DNA from: Rubellicoccus peritrichatus
Lineage (GTDB): Bacteria > Verrucomicrobiota > Verrucomicrobiia > Opitutales > Cerasicoccaceae
Direction of reading: 5' to 3'
Length of the DNA: 64,000 nucleotides
Assembly (NCBI RefSeq): GCF_033100135.1
Contig: NZ_CP136920.1
Span: 1,736,001-1,800,000 of the forward strand
Positions within the stretch are counted from its first letter, which is position 1. Each line of letters begins with the position of its first letter. Positions 61,102 to 64,000 of the stretch are shown one piece after another. Both the position numbers and the translations under genes were made by a program. A model generated the notes under the pieces. The model worked only from the letters and a program-made list of their open reading frames with translations, had not been told where the DNA came from and made no database searches.

Positions 61102-61833
61102 ATGCGTGAAGCTCAAGTTTCATCTGACTACGAACATTATCGCGAATGGAAGGGCTGGGGTGGTGGGCTTGGTCTCGAAAAATGGAAGGATCGTTATTTC
61201 GCGGGTGAAATTCAGCGTGCCGGTTTAGAAAAATCTGCTACAATACTTGAGATTGGTTTTGGGGACGGAGAATTTTTGGGATGGGCTCGAAAAAACGGAT
61301 TTAATGCCACTGGTATCGAAATAATACCTCAATTGGTCGAAGTGGCTTTGTCGAATGGCTTTGATGCGCACCTCTACGATATCGTATCTCAGGATTCCGA
61401 TTCCAAAAATCCTCTGTCGGGACGACATTATGATGCCGTTTTCGCCTTTGATGTTGTCGAGCACCTTACGCCTAATCAGGCTAAGGTTCTATTTCAAAAA
61501 CTAGCTAAAATGTTGCGTCCAGGTGGACGAGTAATTTTGCGTTTTCCGAATGGTGAAAGTCTATTTTATATTCCTGTCCAGAATGGAGATTATACCCATA
61601 GAATGCATGTTTGTCAGCTTAAGCTTGAACATTTATGCCTTGGCACTGGCTTGAAGTTGATGAAGTATTCGAATGCTTATAGGGTTGCAAATAAGCGTTC
61701 GACAGCATGGATGAAATATCTTTTTTTCCTATTTCGTGATCTTGTGGAAATTTTTATCGGCTATCTCTATTATAATCGCCGTCGGCCATTAGATCCAGTT
61801 GCGACAGCTGTTTTGATTTTGTGTGAAGAGTAA
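61102..61833 (+). CDS. Class I SAM-dependent methyltransferase
   Basis: A 243-residue methyltransferase: SAM motif I ATILEIGFGDGEFLGWARKNG (about 50-70), acidic motif II GIEIIPQLVEVA, motif FAFDVVEHLTPNQAKVLFQKLAKML and post-motif RPGGRVILRFPNGES. The substrate is probably a sugar or lipid-linked intermediate of this locus. A hydrophobic C-terminal segment (YLFFLFRDLVEIFIGYLYY) may associate it with the membrane. Confidence 0.88.
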   Translation: MREAQVSSDYEHYREWKGWGGGLGLEKWKDRYFAGEIQRAGLEKSATILEIGFGDGEFLGWARKNGFNATGIEIIPQLVEVALSNGFDAHLYDIVSQDSDSKNPLSGRHYDAVFAFDVVEHLTPNQAKVLFQKLAKMLRPGGRVILRFPNGESLFYIPVQNGDYTHRMHVCQLKLEHLCLGTGLKLMKYSNAYRVANKRSTAWMKYLFFLFRDLVEIFIGYLYYNRRRPLDPVATAVLILCEE

Positions 61834-61888
61834 AATATATAATTTATTAATTGGATGCTCATATGACGCAATGTGGCTCTGTTAGGAT

Positions 61889-62908
61889 ATGGATTTTAAC
61901 CTTACACTCTACTTTCGGAAACCTTTACCTTCCTATTTTAGTATAGAGGGATTGTTTGATAACATTCAAAGTAGCCTTCCAGAAGATGTTTCATCGCGGA
62001 AATGGGTCTGTCCTTACTTTAGTCGAGGAATACTGAGGCGCCTATTGAATATTTTGGAAGCAAGAAAAAACCAAGGACAAGTTAATCATATTACAGGGGA
62101 TGTTCATTACATTGCTCTAGGCTTAGATCCTGGGAAGACTATTTTGACAATTCATGATGCTGCCCTGCTTGATCGTCTTACTGGCTTTTCACGTACTATT
62201 TATACCCTGTTTTGGTTTAGCTGGCCATTGCGAAGAGTTGCACGGGTAACAGTTGTCTCTGAAGCGACCAAGAAGTATTTAAGCACTAAGTTAGGTTTGT
62301 CGGAGGATGTGTTTTACGTGATTCCTGACTGTATTGATCCTAGTTTTACTTTTTCAGAAAAAGTATTTCCTAAAAGCACTCCGCGGGTATTACAGGTTGG
62401 TGTAGCGAGGAATAAAAATATTGAGCGTGTTGCAGAAGCGCTTAAAAGCGTTGACTGCGAATTAAGAATAATAGGTAGGTTATCAGAGGCGCAACGACGA
62501 ATCTTGAAGAGGTTTGGTATTCGATATACGGCTGTAAGTGGACTAAGTATTGAGGAATTGGTTGCAGAATATAGAAACTGTGATCTCTTGGTCTTTGCAT
62601 CAACTTTTGAGGGATTTGGTATGCCAATTGTAGAGGCTCAAGCTATTGGGCGTCCTGTTGTTACTAGTAACTGTTCTTCGATGCCTGAAGTTGCCGGGAA
62701 TGGGGCTTGTTTTGTAGATCCATATGATGCGATTTCCATTCGGAAAGGAATTATCAAGGTATTTGGAGATGAAGGGTATCGGAAGCACTTAATTGAAGAA
62801 GGTTGTAAGAATGCTTCAAAATACTCTTCACGCCGAATTGCGAATCTATACGCATCTCTTTATCGTGAGGTATTAGGTTCTTCCCCCAAAACAGTCCACC
62901 AACGGTAG
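61889..62908 (+). CDS. Glycosyltransferase family 4-type
   Basis: A 339-residue GT-B glycosyltransferase. The donor-binding block is VFASTFEGFGMPIVEAQAIG (about 232-251) with the catalytic E-x7-E pattern, followed by RPVVTSNCSSMPEVAGNGACFV. The stretch VLQVGVARNKNIERVAEAL marks the start of the C-terminal Rossmann fold. The N-terminal lobe is short. Donor is unknown; mannosyl or another hexosyl transfer is likely. Confidence 0.9.
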   Translation: MDFNLTLYFRKPLPSYFSIEGLFDNIQSSLPEDVSSRKWVCPYFSRGILRRLLNILEARKNQGQVNHITGDVHYIALGLDPGKTILTIHDAALLDRLTGFSRTIYTLFWFSWPLRRVARVTVVSEATKKYLSTKLGLSEDVFYVIPDCIDPSFTFSEKVFPKSTPRVLQVGVARNKNIERVAEALKSVDCELRIIGRLSEAQRRILKRFGIRYTAVSGLSIEELVAEYRNCDLLVFASTFEGFGMPIVEAQAIGRPVVTSNCSSMPEVAGNGACFVDPYDAISIRKGIIKVFGDEGYRKHLIEEGCKNASKYSSRRIANLYASLYREVLGSSPKTVHQR

Positions 62909-62914
62909 GAGAAT

Positions 62915-64000
62915 ATGCACCTTATTGTCGATGCTTCTAACATTCGTAAAGGGGGAGGTGTTACGCATCTTCAGGAGGTTCTCAATGCTGTAGATTTTAA
63001 AGATTTTGGCTTTTCGAAAATCACAGTTTGGGCGCCAATGTCGACTCTGGATCGAATTAACAGTAGGCATTCCTTGGTGTTCAAGTCACACCCTTATATT
63101 GAGCAAGGAGGTGGACGAGCTTACTGGTTCAGGAAGAAGTTTGATCGGTATTTGAGCAATGATGCTAGTTTGCTTTGGGCTCCGGGTGGAACTTACATTG
63201 GGAGTTTCCAGCCTTATGTCACAATGGTTAGGAATTTTCTTCCTTTTGAAGAAAAAGAGCGCGATAGATTTAAATACTCAAAAACATGGTTGCGGTATCT
63301 TTACTTGCGCCATACCCAGACGTACAGCTTTAAGCATGCGAAAGGTTTGATTCAGATTAGCCAAAAGACTAGTGAAGTCATCAACTCGTGCATGGATTTG
63401 CACGGTGTTAGGCAGGTCGTTATACATCACGGATTGAATGAACGCTTTTTGGCTTATCCTAGGGCGCAGCGAGACTATAGTGAGTTTTCAGATGCTGAAC
63501 CTGTTCGACTTCTTTATGTCTCTCCTATTAATCATTACAAGCATCAGGATAAATTGATTGCTGCGGTTGCGAAGCTGCGGGAAAAGAAAATTCCTATCGT
63601 TGTTGATCTTGTTGGCCCTGCGTTTCCTGCTGCTAAAAAGGTTTTTAATTCCATTGCTGATCGTTTAGACCCAGACAGAGAGTGGATTCATTGGCATGGA
63701 GAAATTCCGTATAGTGAGGTGCAGGCTTATTATCAAAAAGCGGATATTTATGCATGTATGTCTACTTGTGAAACGTTCGGTATGATTTTGCTTGAGGCTA
63801 TGGCATCTGGATTGCCTATTCTGTGTTCAAATCGAAGTGCATTGCCGGAGATTAATGGAGGAACTTCTCCCGAAGTGGACCCTGAAGATATCAATGCTGT
63901 TGCAACAGAGCTGGAACGTTTGATTCTTGATCGGGAATTGCGCGTGAGCTGTGCCCTTGCTGCGTACGAAAGGGCAAAGACATTCACTTGGCAGCGTTGT
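62915..64000 (+). CDS. Glycosyltransferase family 4-type, cut by window edge
   Basis: An open frame of 362 codons from the ATG at 62915, preceded by an AGGAG site, to the last base without a stop. It begins MHLIVDASNIRKGGGVTHLQ, a glycosyltransferase start with the acceptor-side Gly-rich loop. The C-terminal lobe has LLYVSPINHYKHQDKLI, WIHWHGEIPYSEV and CMSTCETFGMILLEAMASGLPI (read to the E-x7-E pattern), then PEINGG. Some C-terminal residues lie beyond the window. It is the last visible gene of the locus. Confidence 0.88.
   Translation, partial: MHLIVDASNIRKGGGVTHLQEVLNAVDFKDFGFSKITVWAPMSTLDRINSRHSLVFKSHPYIEQGGGRAYWFRKKFDRYLSNDASLLWAPGGTYIGSFQPYVTMVRNFLPFEEKERDRFKYSKTWLRYLYLRHTQTYSFKHAKGLIQISQKTSEVINSCMDLHGVRQVVIHHGLNERFLAYPRAQRDYSEFSDAEPVRLLYVSPINHYKHQDKLIAAVAKLREKKIPIVVDLVGPAFPAAKKVFNSIADRLDPDREWIHWHGEIPYSEVQAYYQKADIYACMSTCETFGMILLEAMASGLPILCSNRSALPEINGGTSPEVDPEDINAVATELERLILDRELRVSCALAAYERAKTFTWQRC

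Noticed and set aside
1-64000. tRNA or rRNA genes, insertion sequences, prophage or toxin-antitoxin pairs
   Set aside because: No cloverleaf with conserved arms, transposase, integrase or toxin-like partner was seen; reading by eye could miss a divergent tRNA.

Overview
The window looks like the chromosome of a Gram-negative bacterium of the Verrucomicrobiota, most likely class Opitutae. This is inferred from gene content: a PEP-CTERM protein, an MCE-type lipid transport operon, YdbH-like and beta-barrel envelope proteins, a ClpS/DUF2017 pair, a psp operon and a large surface-polysaccharide locus. No rRNA, tRNA, CRISPR array, insertion sequence or phage was seen. Coding density is high. Strand blocks and stop/start overlaps of 1 to 11 bases mark several operons.

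Layout. 0-4.7 kb: the end of a GH38 alpha-mannosidase, a 55-residue ribbon-helix-helix protein with a perfect-palindrome terminator, a YdbH-like AsmA-type protein, and clpS overlapping a DUF2017 gene. 4.7-12.3 kb: a probable 6S RNA, then a cluster made of a free MshEN-like domain protein, two response regulators whose NtrC-type ATPase and Fis domains have decayed, an unknown protein and a GspE/PilB ATPase; a PEP-CTERM gene lies antisense inside it. 12.3-16.7 kb: a cyclic-nucleotide-binding-domain histidine kinase downstream of a pspA-pspB-pspC operon, with divergent pspF. 16.7-23.6 kb: two related small Lys/Ala-rich proteins, a HEAT/LRV-repeat protein overlapping a membrane-anchorless FtsK, and RecD2. 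23.8-29.4 kb: a HAD phosphatase, a four-gene Mla/MCE lipid transport operon and a FliA/WhiG-type sigma factor. 29.5-34.1 kb: a seven-gene molybdenum cofactor operon. 34.3-39 kb: an outer-membrane barrel protein, trxB, a 2-Cys peroxiredoxin and divergent oxyR with a full tetrameric OxyR operator. 39.2-41.5 kb: tatD overlapping a PrsW-type membrane protease.

41.6-64 kb is a unidirectional and increasingly AT-rich surface-polysaccharide locus. It has sugar-nucleotide enzymes (animal-type UDP-glucose dehydrogenase, UDP-HexNAc dehydrogenase, GDP-mannose dehydratase, uronate-epimerase-like SDR, GmhA and heptose kinase), assembly proteins (a Wzx flippase and two different polymerase/ligase-type membrane proteins), glycosyltransferases including a GT11 fucosyltransferase, and modifying enzymes (acyltransferase, sulfotransferase, FkbM and other methyltransferases, an AsnB amidotransferase). 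Together these suggest an acidic, possibly sulfated, fucose- and heptose-containing polymer. The locus runs off the right edge inside a glycosyltransferase.

The most unusual items are the pseudo-NtrC/GspE cluster, the probable 6S RNA beside it, the FtsK/HEAT/Lys-Ala-rich group, the OxyR operator, and several families of intergenic inverted repeats. Function calls are by reading the translated proteins and their motifs; no database search was run.
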